Shown here: positions 32,486 through 40,956 of the stretch, one piece after another
Layout: each line of letters starts with the position of its first letter
Position numbering within the stretch: position 1 is the stretch's first letter
Assembly (NCBI RefSeq): GCF_004078635.1
Contig: NZ_RZNB01000005.1
Span: 1-64,000, forward strand
Length of the DNA: 64,000 nt
DNA from: Labedella phragmitis
GTDB taxonomy: Bacteria; Actinomycetota; Actinomycetes; Actinomycetales; Microbacteriaceae
Direction of reading: 5' to 3'
The notes under the pieces: generated by a model
Database searches by the model: none
What the model was told of the DNA's origin: nothing
Seen by the model: only the letters and a program-made list of their open reading frames with translations
Made by a program: the position numbers and the translations under genes

Positions 32486-34194
32486 GCTTCGAGCTTTCCG
32501 GGCCAGCGCAGGAAGCCCACGACCACGACGGTCGGATAATGGTTCTCGGCGGTCCTGGGTCCGGGAAGACGACCCTCTCGCTACTCAAGACGCAGCGGCT
32601 CATTCCCGGCCTGGAATCCGGCCAGAACGTGCTCTTCCTGAGCTTCTCGCGGGCGGCAGTTCGGCAGGTGATGAACCGCACGAAGGACGTACTCACGCGT
32701 GACGAGGGTTCACGAATCACTGTTCAGACCTACCATGCGTTTTGCATGGACATCCTCCGCGCGCACGGCCGACTACTGAGCGGAAAACCGGCGCGCATCT
32801 TGTTTCCGGATCGGGAAAAGATCAGCAAGGCCAGCCATGACGGTGACTGGAAGGTCGAGCGCGACCGGCTAGCTGTCGAGGAAAACCTCTATGCGTTCGA
32901 CAACTTCGCCAGCGGAGCAACGTCTCTGGTGGCGCAGGTCAGGAAAGTGGCCGAGCTGGTCGCCGATCGTTTCCCGGTAATCATCCTCGATGAGTTCCAG
33001 GATACGAGCGACGCCCAGTGGGAGCTTGTTCACGCGCTCGCGGAGCGCAGTGAGCTAATCGTCCTGGCTGACCCGGATCAACGCATCTTCGAATATGACG
33101 ACCGGGTCGACCCTGAACGACTCAACCAGGTCCGTGCGTTGCTCGCTCCAGTGGAGTTTGACCTTGGCGGAGACAACCACCGAAGTCCCGACGCTGGCAT
33201 TCTGAACTTCGCCGACGCGGTACTTCAAAATCGAGAGCTTCCGAAAACGGATGACGTCGGGGTCATGAGCGTCTGGCCACGATCGTATCCCGCCGCAACG
33301 CACGCAGCCTCGATCTGGCTTTACGCGAAACTTCGGAAAGAAGGCGTGACTAAGCCGAGCATCGCCGTGCTCGCGCGTACGAACGGGCTGGTCTCGGAGA
33401 TCTCCGGCTGGTTGTCGGAGACGCATAAGTTCCAGGGCAAGGAGTACGGTCCTGTCTCGCACGACGTCCTCTGGGACGCCGAGATATCGGCCGCCGCCGC
33501 GCAGGTCGTGGCTTCGATACTCGAGTGGTCAGGCGTGGACCCGTCCTCTGACGCCGCCTCAACGCTGGAAGCCGTGGCTTCGTTCTTCGACGTCAAGAGT
33601 GCCGTAGCTACGAACGGGCCGATCGCGAGTGCCGTTGTGCTTCGGGACCGTTACAGGGTTAACGCCCAGGCGTTGAGAGACGGAAAGGGCGTTCGTCCGA
33701 TTGGAGCGAAATGGATCCTCGCGAAAGCCGTGAGTGGCGTCTCGTTCGTTGGGAACCCAAAGGCTGACTGGCTAGCGGCGCGGACGATCCTGGAAGGCGC
33801 CAGCGGGCTGGAAGAGATCGTGCAGGCGGTGCGATTCGTGCGACTTTTCGGTGCCACCGACGAGATCGGCGGGCAGCTGTCGGAACAATGGGACCGGGCC
33901 GGAAATTACGGCCGTGCTACGGACATTGTCAGACGTACGTTAGATCAGGGACGACTCGTCAGCGAGCAGCGGGAGCCGCAAGGTTTCGTCCTCATGAACA
34001 TGCATAAGTCGAAGGGTAAGGAATTCGACGGCGTGATCGTCGTCGAGGGTCATCTTCATCGGGGCGTCTTCTTCTCCGAGAGGGAAGAGTATCCACACCT
34101 TGCGACGCGCCGACTCCTTCGCGTTGCCATCACCAGGGCTCGACACAAGGCCATCATCATCCGTCCGATGGGAGCGGTTCCCCTCACGCAGTAG
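32482..34194 (+). CDS. gajB: UvrD/PcrA-like helicase, GajB-like
   Basis: 570 residues. SF1A motifs: Walker A GGPGSGKTT (23-31), FSRAAVRQVMNRTKD, TYHAFCMDILRAHGRL, Walker B VIILDEFQDTSDAQ (about 165-178), VLADPDQRIFEYD, LARTNGLVSEI, MNMHKSKGKEFDGVIVVEG and LLRVAITRARHKAIII. All catalytic positions look intact. It overlaps the nuclease gene by 4 bp and is expected to act with it in sensing and destroying phage DNA. It is slightly longer than the Gabija type protein (about 500 residues). Confidence 0.87.
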   Translation: MSFELSGPAQEAHDHDGRIMVLGGPGSGKTTLSLLKTQRLIPGLESGQNVLFLSFSRAAVRQVMNRTKDVLTRDEGSRITVQTYHAFCMDILRAHGRLLSGKPARILFPDREKISKASHDGDWKVERDRLAVEENLYAFDNFASGATSLVAQVRKVAELVADRFPVIILDEFQDTSDAQWELVHALAERSELIVLADPDQRIFEYDDRVDPERLNQVRALLAPVEFDLGGDNHRSPDAGILNFADAVLQNRELPKTDDVGVMSVWPRSYPAATHAASIWLYAKLRKEGVTKPSIAVLARTNGLVSEISGWLSETHKFQGKEYGPVSHDVLWDAEISAAAAQVVASILEWSGVDPSSDAASTLEAVASFFDVKSAVATNGPIASAVVLRDRYRVNAQALRDGKGVRPIGAKWILAKAVSGVSFVGNPKADWLAARTILEGASGLEEIVQAVRFVRLFGATDEIGGQLSEQWDRAGNYGRATDIVRRTLDQGRLVSEQREPQGFVLMNMHKSKGKEFDGVIVVEGHLHRGVFFSEREEYPHLATRRLLRVAITRARHKAIIIRPMGAVPLTQ

Positions 34195-34253
34195 TGCGGT
34201 CAAGTCATGAGTAGGTCTCGCAGTCGCGTCGCGATCGGAGTACGGCAAAGCTG

Positions 34254-35120
34254 ATGCCGCGCACGTCCTCCCGAGAACACTTCGACCGCTACCGTCTCCT
34301 CCGGGACCTCTGGCTCTTCACGCCCAGCATCTACGCCGTGCTGTCACCGACCCAGCAGTGGGAGGTCCACCGGCTGTACCGGCCGTCGGAGTTCATGACG
34401 GAGGAGCAGCTTCCCTCGCGGATGCGCGACGTGCTGGCTACCGAGCCCTCTTTGGTGAACAGGGTGGGCAAGCACTGGCACCGGCTCAACGCCGTCTATG
34501 AGAGGGCGACTACCCGTGCAGGCGGTCCCGAGGACTGGGAGGGGATCGGGAGGGCGCTCTCGCGCTCGAAGGTGCTGGGCCGCGCCGCGGTCGGCGGGAC
34601 CTCGAGGCGCGGCAAGGTCATTCGCGTCGCTCCGATCATGAGGCCCGAGCCCGACTATGAGCGTCTGGCGCGGGGCCTGCTTTCGTATCTGGAATGGGTC
34701 CGCAATGGGAAGCCTGGTCCCGGTGACTGGCCGTCCGATGACCTTCTTGACCGTCGCCGGGTCGCGTCCGAGTGCCCGGGCAATGTCGGTGAAGTTAGCG
34801 CCCGAGTCGTAGAGCTCGTGGGCGCGCCGCCCTTCCGCCTCCGTGATCGTCCGGCGCATCACGACGCCCGCCGCCTTCAGATGCTCGGTCACCGTGTAGC
34901 GGTGGAGGCCATGCTTCTCGGCGATGGCGTAGACGCTGAGGCCGGAGCGGTAATCAGCGGCCAGCTGCTCGAGCAGAGCGGGCGTCACCTGCCGGAAGGA
35001 GCGGGTTCCGGGTGCACTCTCGCGCACGGGAAGTTCGAGGATCTTAGCGATCCGGCCGCTGCTCAGGGCCTTACGAAGGGCCGAAAGGGGCTGCGAATTG
35101 TTCGCAAGCACTTCCAATAA
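34254..35120 (+). CDS. cassette-end protein A, copy 2 (stop lost, antisense extension)
   Basis: 288 residues as read. Residues 1-161 match copy 1 (same start MPRTSSREHF, same end GKPGPGDWPS). At the point where copy 1 stops (TCCTGA), copy 2 reads TCCGATGAC: one T is missing, so the frame continues across the antisense of gene B. The extension has no similarity to anything recognised and is probably not selected as protein. The functional gene is most likely the first 483 bp. Confidence 0.6.
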   Translation: MPRTSSREHFDRYRLLRDLWLFTPSIYAVLSPTQQWEVHRLYRPSEFMTEEQLPSRMRDVLATEPSLVNRVGKHWHRLNAVYERATTRAGGPEDWEGIGRALSRSKVLGRAAVGGTSRRGKVIRVAPIMRPEPDYERLARGLLSYLEWVRNGKPGPGDWPSDDLLDRRRVASECPGNVGEVSARVVELVGAPPFRLRDRPAHHDARRLQMLGHRVAVEAMLLGDGVDAEAGAVISGQLLEQSGRHLPEGAGSGCTLAHGKFEDLSDPAAAQGLTKGRKGLRIVRKHFQ

Positions 35121-35126
35121 GTCCAC
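34344..35126 (-). CDS. cassette-end protein B, copy 2: double helix-turn-helix (3' frameshifted)
   Basis: 260 residues as read from the GTG at 35126. The first 130 residues match copy 1 closely, including both HTH units and RDPATVKKVI. The same single-base difference that removes the stop of gene A shifts this frame, replacing the Pro/Gly tail with a long antisense translation of gene A down to 34344. The conserved domain (about 34737-35126) is credible; the rest probably is not. Confidence 0.6.
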   Translation of the reverse strand: MDLLEVLANNSQPLSALRKALSSGRIAKILELPVRESAPGTRSFRQVTPALLEQLAADYRSGLSVYAIAEKHGLHRYTVTEHLKAAGVVMRRTITEAEGRRAHELYDSGANFTDIARALGRDPATVKKVIGRPVTGTRLPIADPFQIRKQAPRQTLIVGLGPHDRSDANDLAAPRGPADRGAAQHLRARERPPDPLPVLGTACTGSRPLIDGVEPVPVLAHPVHQRGLGSQHVAHPRGKLLLRHELRRPVQPVDLPLLGR

Positions 35127-35131
35127 CGAGA

Positions 35132-35160
35132 ATCCCGTTCACGCACCGCGTGAGCGGGAT
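35132..35160. terminator. hairpin at the right end of the island
   Basis: ATCCCGTTCACG (35132-35143) pairs with CGTGAGCGGGAT (35149-35160) with one G-U. It is followed by GTTGTGTCTCT on the plus strand. It lies between gene B copy 2 and the first chromosomal gene, and corresponds in position to the hairpin that closes module 1. Confidence 0.6.
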
Positions 35161-35182
35161 GTTGTGTCTCTGGACAGTGTCG

Positions 35183-35533
35183 CTAGCGCGGCACTCCGCG
35201 GCTCGAGCCGGGCTGCACGATCAAACGGTCGTCCCGATGCCGTGCGCGGCACTCGTCCGCGAACGCGACGGCAGCGGCGAGGTCCGTCGTGAAGTGGGAG
35301 TATTCGGTGCGGGAGAGGCGGTAGTACTCCTCATAGTCCGCAGCGGAGTTACTCACGGGGATGGCGAGGTATCGCGATCGCGTGCGCGTCTCCGTGCCGA
35401 GCGAGAAGCGTTCGTCGACGAACACGTGGCTGTCGGTGAAGCGTCTGCGTTTCCGCCGCCGCCGCCGTCCGAAGAAGTCGTCGATGCTCTCGATGCTGGC
35501 GGACAGGAGCAACGACACGAGGTCCGCGATCAT
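35183..35533 (-). CDS. hypothetical protein
   Basis: 116 residues. It has a short hydrophobic N-terminus (MIADLVSLLLSASIESID), a basic cluster (FFGRRRRRKRRRF) and an acidic-aromatic C-terminal half (YEEYYRLSRTEYSHFTTDLA). No family recognised. Codon use fits the flanking chromosome better than the island. It is the first gene right of the island boundary. Confidence 0.55.
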   Translation of the reverse strand: MIADLVSLLLSASIESIDDFFGRRRRRKRRRFTDSHVFVDERFSLGTETRTRSRYLAIPVSNSAADYEEYYRLSRTEYSHFTTDLAAAVAFADECRARHRDDRLIVQPGSSRGVPR

Positions 35534-35627
35534 GTGCCCGCTGCCTCGCCCGCTCCCTCGCGCGCTGTCATGTCCTCGACGTTAGCCCGTTCACCGGCCG
35601 TTCGCCTCCATCCGTCAGCATGGGAGG

Positions 35628-37664
35628 GTGACGACCGTCGAGGACCGGCTGAACGCGCGCGCGCCCGCCGAGCGCGAGCCGCGGCGTCGACCGTTCCGAG
35701 CCGACATCCAGGGGCTCAGGGCCATCGCGGTCGGCCTCGTGGTTCTCGATCACGCTGGCGTTCCGCTCCTCGGCGGCGGATATGTGGGCGTCGACGTCTT
35801 CTTCGTCATCTCCGGGTTCCTGATCACCGGGCACCTGCTCGAGGGGCTGCACCGGACCGGGCGGATCGACCTCGCGCGCTTCTACGCCGCGCGGGCCCGC
35901 CGCATCCTCCCCGCTGCGCTCGTCACGATCGTCCTCACGACGCTCGCGAGCTTCCTCGTCGTGTCGCCGCTGCGACTCGTCGACATCGTGCACGACGCCG
36001 TCGCGTCAGCCCTGTACGTCCCGAACATCGTCTTCGCCGTGCGGCAGACCGACTACCTCGCGGGTACGGCGCCGTCGCCGTTCCAGCACTTCTGGTCGCT
36101 CGGCGTCGAGGAGCAGTTCTACATCGTCTGGCCCGTGCTGCTTCTCGCGGCGTATCTGATCGGTCGGCGGTCCCGTACGGTGCTCCTCGCGGCCATCGCC
36201 GTCATCACCGTCGCCTCGTTCGGCGCGAGCGTCGTCACGACGCCCGTGTCCGAGTCCCTCGCCTTCTTCTCGCCCCACACACGGGCGTGGGAGTTCGGCG
36301 TCGGCGCGCTCGTCGCGGGGTTCGGCGCCGCCATCGCGCGCGTCCCCGGCGTGATCGCCGGGGCGCTCGGTTGGGCCGGCCTCCTCACGATCCTCGTGAC
36401 GGGTGTGCTCTACTCGTCGGACGTCGCGTATCCCGGGTCCGCCGCGCTCGTTCCGGTCGGGGGAGCGGCACTCGTCGTGGCCTTCGGGGCGCGAGGGGGA
36501 GTCGATCGAGCGCTCTCCGTACGGCCGCTGCAGGTCGTCGGCGCGATCTCGTACTCGCTCTACCTCGTGCACTGGCCGATGCTCGTCCTGGCGCACGAGC
36601 ACCTCGGCATCGACGCGCCGCTCGCGCTGCCCGTCGGCCTCGCGGTCGCGGCGGCGGCCGTGCCCGTCGCGTGGGTGCTCTTCACGGTCGTCGAGACCCC
36701 GGTCCGTCGCTGGCGCGGCCCGTCGCGCCGGGTCCTCATCGCCTTCACGGCCGCGACCCTCGTCGTCGTGACGGGTCTCGTCGCCGGCAGCGCGGCGGCG
36801 TCGGTGCTTCCGCTCACCTCGGCGCGCACGGAGCCGGAGCGCTCCGCTGGCGAGCTCCCCGCCGGGACGCCGTTCGTCCCCGCGAATCTCTCGCCGACCC
36901 TCGACCGGGCGATAGCCGACACCGGCGAGATCTACACGAACGGTTGTCAGCAGAACCTCCGCGAGTCCACCGTGCTGACGTGTTCCTTCGGGGAGCTCGA
37001 CTCGCCGCGCACGATGGCCCTCTTCGGTGATTCCCACGCCGGGCGGTGGTTCCCGGCCCTCGAACGGGCCGCGACGGCGCTCGGCTACCGCCTCGACACC
37101 TACACGAAGTCGGGGTGCCGCTCGGAGGAGACTGCGGCGGCGTGGGAATCGTCGAAGAACGCCTCCTGCTCCGCCTGGCGGGAGGCGGCGGTCGCCCGCA
37201 TCACGGCCGATGCGCCCGACATCGTCGTGCTCGCGAACCACCTCGGTCCCACGCCGGGCCGGGACCCCGATGTGCAGAATGCCGACTGGATCGACGGACT
37301 CTCGCAGCTGTACGACCGGTTGCCCGCCTCGAGCCGCGTCATCACCCTCGCGGACTCTCCCGAGTTCGCGGCCTCACCCGTGCTGTGCCTCTCGTCACAC
37401 CTCGACGCGGCCGACGCGTGTGCGATCGAGCGGGCCGACGCGCTCAACCCCGCCATCCGGGAGGCGCAGCGAACGGTCGCGGCCGAGCGCGACGGAGCCG
37501 TGATCGACCTCACCGACTACCTGTGCAACGTGTCGATGTGTCCGGCCGTCATCGGGGCGACACTCGTCTACTCCGACGAGCACCACCTCACGGCGACCTT
37601 CTCGCGGACCCTCGCGACGGCCCTGTCCGCGCGACTCGCTCCCCACCTCGAGGACGTCGGGTGA
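35628..37664 (+). CDS. acyltransferase-3 / SGNH-domain O-acetyltransferase (OafA-like)
   Basis: 678 residues from a GTG. The N-terminal two thirds form the ten-helix acyltransferase-3 domain: DIQGLRAIAVGLVVLDHAGV, GGYVGVDVFFVISGFLITGH, FYAARARRILPAAL and SLGVEEQFYIVWP. The C-terminal part (about 440-678) is an extracytoplasmic SGNH esterase-like domain with FGDSHAGRWFPAL and the Asp-His pair DEHHLT near the end. Such proteins O-acetylate surface polysaccharides or peptidoglycan. The stop overlaps the next GTG. Confidence 0.92.
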   Translation: MTTVEDRLNARAPAEREPRRRPFRADIQGLRAIAVGLVVLDHAGVPLLGGGYVGVDVFFVISGFLITGHLLEGLHRTGRIDLARFYAARARRILPAALVTIVLTTLASFLVVSPLRLVDIVHDAVASALYVPNIVFAVRQTDYLAGTAPSPFQHFWSLGVEEQFYIVWPVLLLAAYLIGRRSRTVLLAAIAVITVASFGASVVTTPVSESLAFFSPHTRAWEFGVGALVAGFGAAIARVPGVIAGALGWAGLLTILVTGVLYSSDVAYPGSAALVPVGGAALVVAFGARGGVDRALSVRPLQVVGAISYSLYLVHWPMLVLAHEHLGIDAPLALPVGLAVAAAAVPVAWVLFTVVETPVRRWRGPSRRVLIAFTAATLVVVTGLVAGSAAASVLPLTSARTEPERSAGELPAGTPFVPANLSPTLDRAIADTGEIYTNGCQQNLRESTVLTCSFGELDSPRTMALFGDSHAGRWFPALERAATALGYRLDTYTKSGCRSEETAAAWESSKNASCSAWREAAVARITADAPDIVVLANHLGPTPGRDPDVQNADWIDGLSQLYDRLPASSRVITLADSPEFAASPVLCLSSHLDAADACAIERADALNPAIREAQRTVAAERDGAVIDLTDYLCNVSMCPAVIGATLVYSDEHHLTATFSRTLATALSARLAPHLEDVG

Positions 37665-38584
37665 GGACCCGCCGGGCCGCCGCCGAGAGGAGCATCGGCC
37701 GCCGGGCCGCCGCCGGCGCCGTCGTCTTCCTTGCGGCGCTCACGGGCTGCACCGCGGAACCGTCGGTCGCCGGCATCGTGCCGCCGTCGTCCGACTACGC
37801 CGGCGTGGCGTTCGTCGACGACGTGGACTTCGGAGCTCCCCAGGGAGTCCTCCTCGACATCTGCCTGCCCGACGACGTCGAGGAGGACGCGCCCGCCGTC
37901 GTGTCCGTCCACGGCGGGGGGTGGCGACAGGGTGACAAGGCGCAGCGGCCGTGGCGCGACACGTGCGCGTGGCTCGCGAGTGAGGGCTTCGTGGTCTTCC
38001 AACCGAACTACCGCCTCGCTCCCGACCATCCGTATCCCGCGGCGATCGAGGACGTGTCGCGAGCCGTCCGCTGGGCGCGGCAGAACGCGCAAGTCGAGCG
38101 ATTCGGACACGATCCCGAGCGGATCGGCGCGTTCGGCGATTCCGCCGGAGGCAACCTCGTCTCCCTGCTCGGGACTCGCGGTGAGGGACCACGCACTGTG
38201 GGGACTCGCGTCGACGCGGTCGTCGAGTTGAGCGCACCCATCGACCTGACCCTCGCGGGTACGGCGCTCGGCGGGCTGAGCAGCGACTTCCAGCGCGTGC
38301 AGCTCGACTACCTCGGGTGTGCAAGCTACGACGACTGCCGGATCGCCGCCGACGCCTCACCCGTCACGAGCGTCGATGCGAGCGATCCGCCGTTCTTCGT
38401 GGCGCACTCGACGGACGAGTTCATCCCCGTCGAGCAGGCCGAGGCGTTCGTGGCCCGCCTGGAGGAGGCCGGGATCGAGGCCGAGTTTGTGCCGGTCGCG
38501 GGATCGGGGCACGCGCTCGCGATCCTGGACGACGACTTGCGCGAGCGGATCGCGACCTGGCTCCACGAGCAGCTCGACGCCTGA
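37661..38584 (+). CDS. alpha/beta hydrolase lipoprotein (esterase)
   Basis: 307 residues. The GTG at 37661 overlaps the acyltransferase stop (GTGA). A signal segment ends in lipobox LTGC (FLAALTGCTAEP). The esterase core shows the oxyanion HGGGWRQGDKA, nucleophile elbow FGDSAGGNLVSLLG, acid in STDEFIPVEQAE and the catalytic His in GSGHAL. Coupling to an O-acetyltransferase suggests the pair adjusts surface acyl groups, adding and removing them. The substrate is not known. Confidence 0.9.
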   Translation: MRTRRAAAERSIGRRAAAGAVVFLAALTGCTAEPSVAGIVPPSSDYAGVAFVDDVDFGAPQGVLLDICLPDDVEEDAPAVVSVHGGGWRQGDKAQRPWRDTCAWLASEGFVVFQPNYRLAPDHPYPAAIEDVSRAVRWARQNAQVERFGHDPERIGAFGDSAGGNLVSLLGTRGEGPRTVGTRVDAVVELSAPIDLTLAGTALGGLSSDFQRVQLDYLGCASYDDCRIAADASPVTSVDASDPPFFVAHSTDEFIPVEQAEAFVARLEEAGIEAEFVPVAGSGHALAILDDDLRERIATWLHEQLDA

Positions 38585-38646
38585 GCGGGGACAGAGGGTC
38601 CGCGGTCAGGCGTCCAGCCGGATTCGCCGACGGCCGGATCTGGTGA

Positions 38647-39906
38647 TCAGGCGGTGGTGCGGATCATGCGCGGACCCGCCCAGGCGATGAGCGCGAGGAC
38701 GAGAACCACGAAACCTCCGAAGACCGGGACGAGCGGGAGGACGAGGAGCGCCGCGCCGACGAGCAGGGGCGGGATCGTCATGCCGGCGAAGGCCAGGAGG
38801 AAGATGCCCGAGGTGACCTCGCTGCGGTTGCCGTCGATCGCGAGGGTTCCCGCGGTCGCGAGAGCCCCGCGGAAGACGAGCCCGACGCCCGCTCCGGCGA
38901 TGACCCCGCCGATCACGAAGGCCGCGGCGGACACGAACACGTCGGCCGCGCCGAGGACGAGGAGTCCCGTGACCATCGCGGACACGCCGAGGACGAGTTG
39001 CGGGCGCGCGGCCATCCGGGCGAAGACGAGTTGCGACGCGGCCGCCGCTCCGAACACCGAGAAGGCGACGACGCCCGCGAGCAGGTGGTCGGGCTCGTGC
39101 AGCATCTGAGCGAGGAACGTCGGGGCGATGGAGCCGAACAGCCCCGTGATCGCGAACGCCGCGAACGCGCCGATCCCCGCGGCCCAGTAGGTCGAGCGGC
39201 TCTCCGCGGGCACGCGCACCTTCTGTGGACGGTACGCGGAGGGAGCTGCGTTCTTCACGACGGTCTCCGGCACGAAGGCATAGGCAAAGCCGATCGCGAC
39301 GAGGGCGGCGAGGAAGACGACGAAGGGTGTGACGAGCGGGGCGTCCGCCCACTCGGCGAAGGCGCCACCGACGAGGGGGCCTATGGCGAGACCGCCCATG
39401 TTCGCGACGCCCGCGATCGTGGCGGCGAAGCCGACCGTCGCGGCGGGGTGGGTGATGCGGCGGAGGTCGGCGAGGTGCGCGGTCGCGGCGGCCGTCAGCA
39501 TGCCGATGCCGAACCCGGCGACGAGGCGCGCGACGATGAGACCGGGTGTCGTCGACCACACGAGGAAGAGGACGGCCGAGACGGTCTCGAGCACGACGGC
39601 GGAGAGGATCATGCGGCGGCGGCCGACGCGGTCGCTGATGTGGCCGACGAGGTACAGCGCGATCATCACGCCGACGGAGTAGGCGGCGAAGACCACCGTG
39701 ACGATGATCGTCGGGAAGTGATCGCGAGCCGCGTAGAGGGAGTAGAGCGGCGTCGGAACCGTGTTGAAGGCCATCATGACGAGGAAGGCGACGGCGGTGA
39801 TCCAGAAGCCCGCGCGGTGGGGGACGCGGGGCACGCGGGGGAGCGCGGCGCGTCGAGTCCCGGTAGGACCGTGTGGGGCGACGGACGGAGAGGCGGTGGT
39901 GGTCAT
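38647..39906 (-). CDS. MFS transporter
   Basis: 419 residues with 12 predicted membrane helices. The loop 2-3 motif GHISDRVGRRRMIL and the helix-4/5 region LVAGFGIGMLTAAATAHLAD are typical of the major facilitator superfamily (drug/proton antiporter-like). The ATG at 39906 avoids a 56-residue upstream extension that would overlap the divergent LysR gene. The cargo is unknown; the divergent LysR gene probably controls it. Confidence 0.9.
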   Translation of the reverse strand: MTTTASPSVAPHGPTGTRRAALPRVPRVPHRAGFWITAVAFLVMMAFNTVPTPLYSLYAARDHFPTIIVTVVFAAYSVGVMIALYLVGHISDRVGRRRMILSAVVLETVSAVLFLVWSTTPGLIVARLVAGFGIGMLTAAATAHLADLRRITHPAATVGFAATIAGVANMGGLAIGPLVGGAFAEWADAPLVTPFVVFLAALVAIGFAYAFVPETVVKNAAPSAYRPQKVRVPAESRSTYWAAGIGAFAAFAITGLFGSIAPTFLAQMLHEPDHLLAGVVAFSVFGAAAASQLVFARMAARPQLVLGVSAMVTGLLVLGAADVFVSAAAFVIGGVIAGAGVGLVFRGALATAGTLAIDGNRSEVTSGIFLLAFAGMTIPPLLVGAALLVLPLVPVFGGFVVLVLALIAWAGPRMIRTTA

Positions 39907-39987
39907 GCGTTGATCATGCTCTCGCCGATTCATCGATGGAAGCGGATGTTTTCGATCATGACGATCGAGGCGGTCTATGATCACGTC
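39907..39987. promoter_or_regulatory. divergent MFS/LysR control region
   Basis: 81 bp, unusually AT-rich. It contains ATCAT and ATGAT (39957-39961 and 39977-39981) as an inverted repeat around a GATCGA core. LysR-type regulators usually bind such spacers and control both genes. The exact operator is a guess. Confidence 0.4.
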
Positions 39988-40905
39988 ATGGACACGCGCA
40001 TGCTGGAGTATTTCGTCGCGGTCGCGGACGAGCGGAACCTGACACGAGCGGCTGGGCGGCTCTTCGTGGCGCAATCGACGGTGTCAGCGGGTCTGCGGAG
40101 CCTCGAGACGGAGCTCGGCGTCCGCCTCTTCGACCGCGATACGAAGTCGGTGTCGCTCCTGCCTGCTGGCCAGGACCTGCTCCCGATCGTCCGCGACATG
40201 CTCGACAGTCTCGACACGATGCGCTCGACGGCGCGGGAGGCGGGCAGCGGGCTGCGCGGTCGCGTCCGCGTCGGCACGTTCGCAGCGCTCCGGGTCTTCG
40301 ACCTCCCCGGCGTCCTCGGTCGTTTCCGCCTCGAGCACCCCGGCGTCGACGTGCAACTCGTGACGTCGGCGACCGGCTCGACGGGCCTCATCGACGACCT
40401 CGTGAAGGGCAGACTCGATCTCGCGTTCGTCGCTCTCCCCGTGCCCGCCGGGGTCGCGGCGGAAGCGGTCGTCAGAAGGCCTTTCGTGGCCGTCGTCCCG
40501 GAGGCGCACGCCCTCGCGACCCGCCGGACCCTGTCGTTCGCGGATCTCGCGGGCGAGGACTGGGTGGACGTCCTCCCGGGCTTCGGCAACCGCGTGCAGG
40601 TCGACGCCCGGCTCCGCGAGGAGGGGATCACGCGACGCCTGAGTGCGGAGGTCGCGGACCTGCCGAGCGTCGGCCCCTTCGTCGCCGCGGGGATCGGTGT
40701 GGCCGTCGTTCCCGATGTCATCGGCGCCGTCGGGTGTCGAGTCGTCCCGCTTTCCGACCGCATGCCCGAGTGGGTCGTCTCGCTCGCCGTCCGGCGTGGA
40801 GGGGAGCGCCGGCATGCGATCGCCGCTCTCGCCGAGGCGCTGCGATCGGGAAGTGCGGAAGCGGGACGGTCGGACGATGGCGGCCGCTCGAACGCACCGC
40901 GGTGA
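39988..40905 (+). CDS. LysR-family transcriptional regulator
   Basis: 305 residues. The N-terminal winged helix reads LEYFVAVADERNLTRAAGRL, FVAQSTVSAGLRSLETELGV and RLFDRDTKSVSLLPAG. The effector domain starts near residue 90 (RGRVRVGTFAALRVFDLPG). Its effector is unknown. The frame is open far upstream over the antisense of the MFS gene; the ATG at 39988 is the family start. Divergent from, and likely regulator of, the MFS gene. Confidence 0.9.
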   Translation: MDTRMLEYFVAVADERNLTRAAGRLFVAQSTVSAGLRSLETELGVRLFDRDTKSVSLLPAGQDLLPIVRDMLDSLDTMRSTAREAGSGLRGRVRVGTFAALRVFDLPGVLGRFRLEHPGVDVQLVTSATGSTGLIDDLVKGRLDLAFVALPVPAGVAAEAVVRRPFVAVVPEAHALATRRTLSFADLAGEDWVDVLPGFGNRVQVDARLREEGITRRLSAEVADLPSVGPFVAAGIGVAVVPDVIGAVGCRVVPLSDRMPEWVVSLAVRRGGERRHAIAALAEALRSGSAEAGRSDDGGRSNAPR

Positions 40906-40956
40906 CGGACCGCGCCGGTCGTTGCCTCACCTGATCGCGAGTGGCAGGGTGACGGC

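Larger units (their letters stand above)
18043..35160. mobile_element. genomic island next to tRNA-Ala, carrying secreted proteins and two defence modules
   Basis: It begins at the tRNA 3' end with a serine-recombinase remnant and ends near a hairpin at 35132-35160, after which ordinary chromosomal genes resume. Inside are many genes without recognisable families, a broken XRE regulator, long gaps, more A/T at third positions than in flanking genes, and duplicated defence cassettes. No intact integrase is present, so it looks immobile. A clear second copy of the tRNA 3' end was not found by eye; the right boundary is therefore approximate. Confidence 0.65.

Noticed and set aside
35117-35135. 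GTCCACCGA near 35121 as a copy of the tRNA 3' end (attR)
   Set aside because: Only nine bases match, and AAGTCCACC also occurs at the start of gene B copy 1, so it belongs to the gene.
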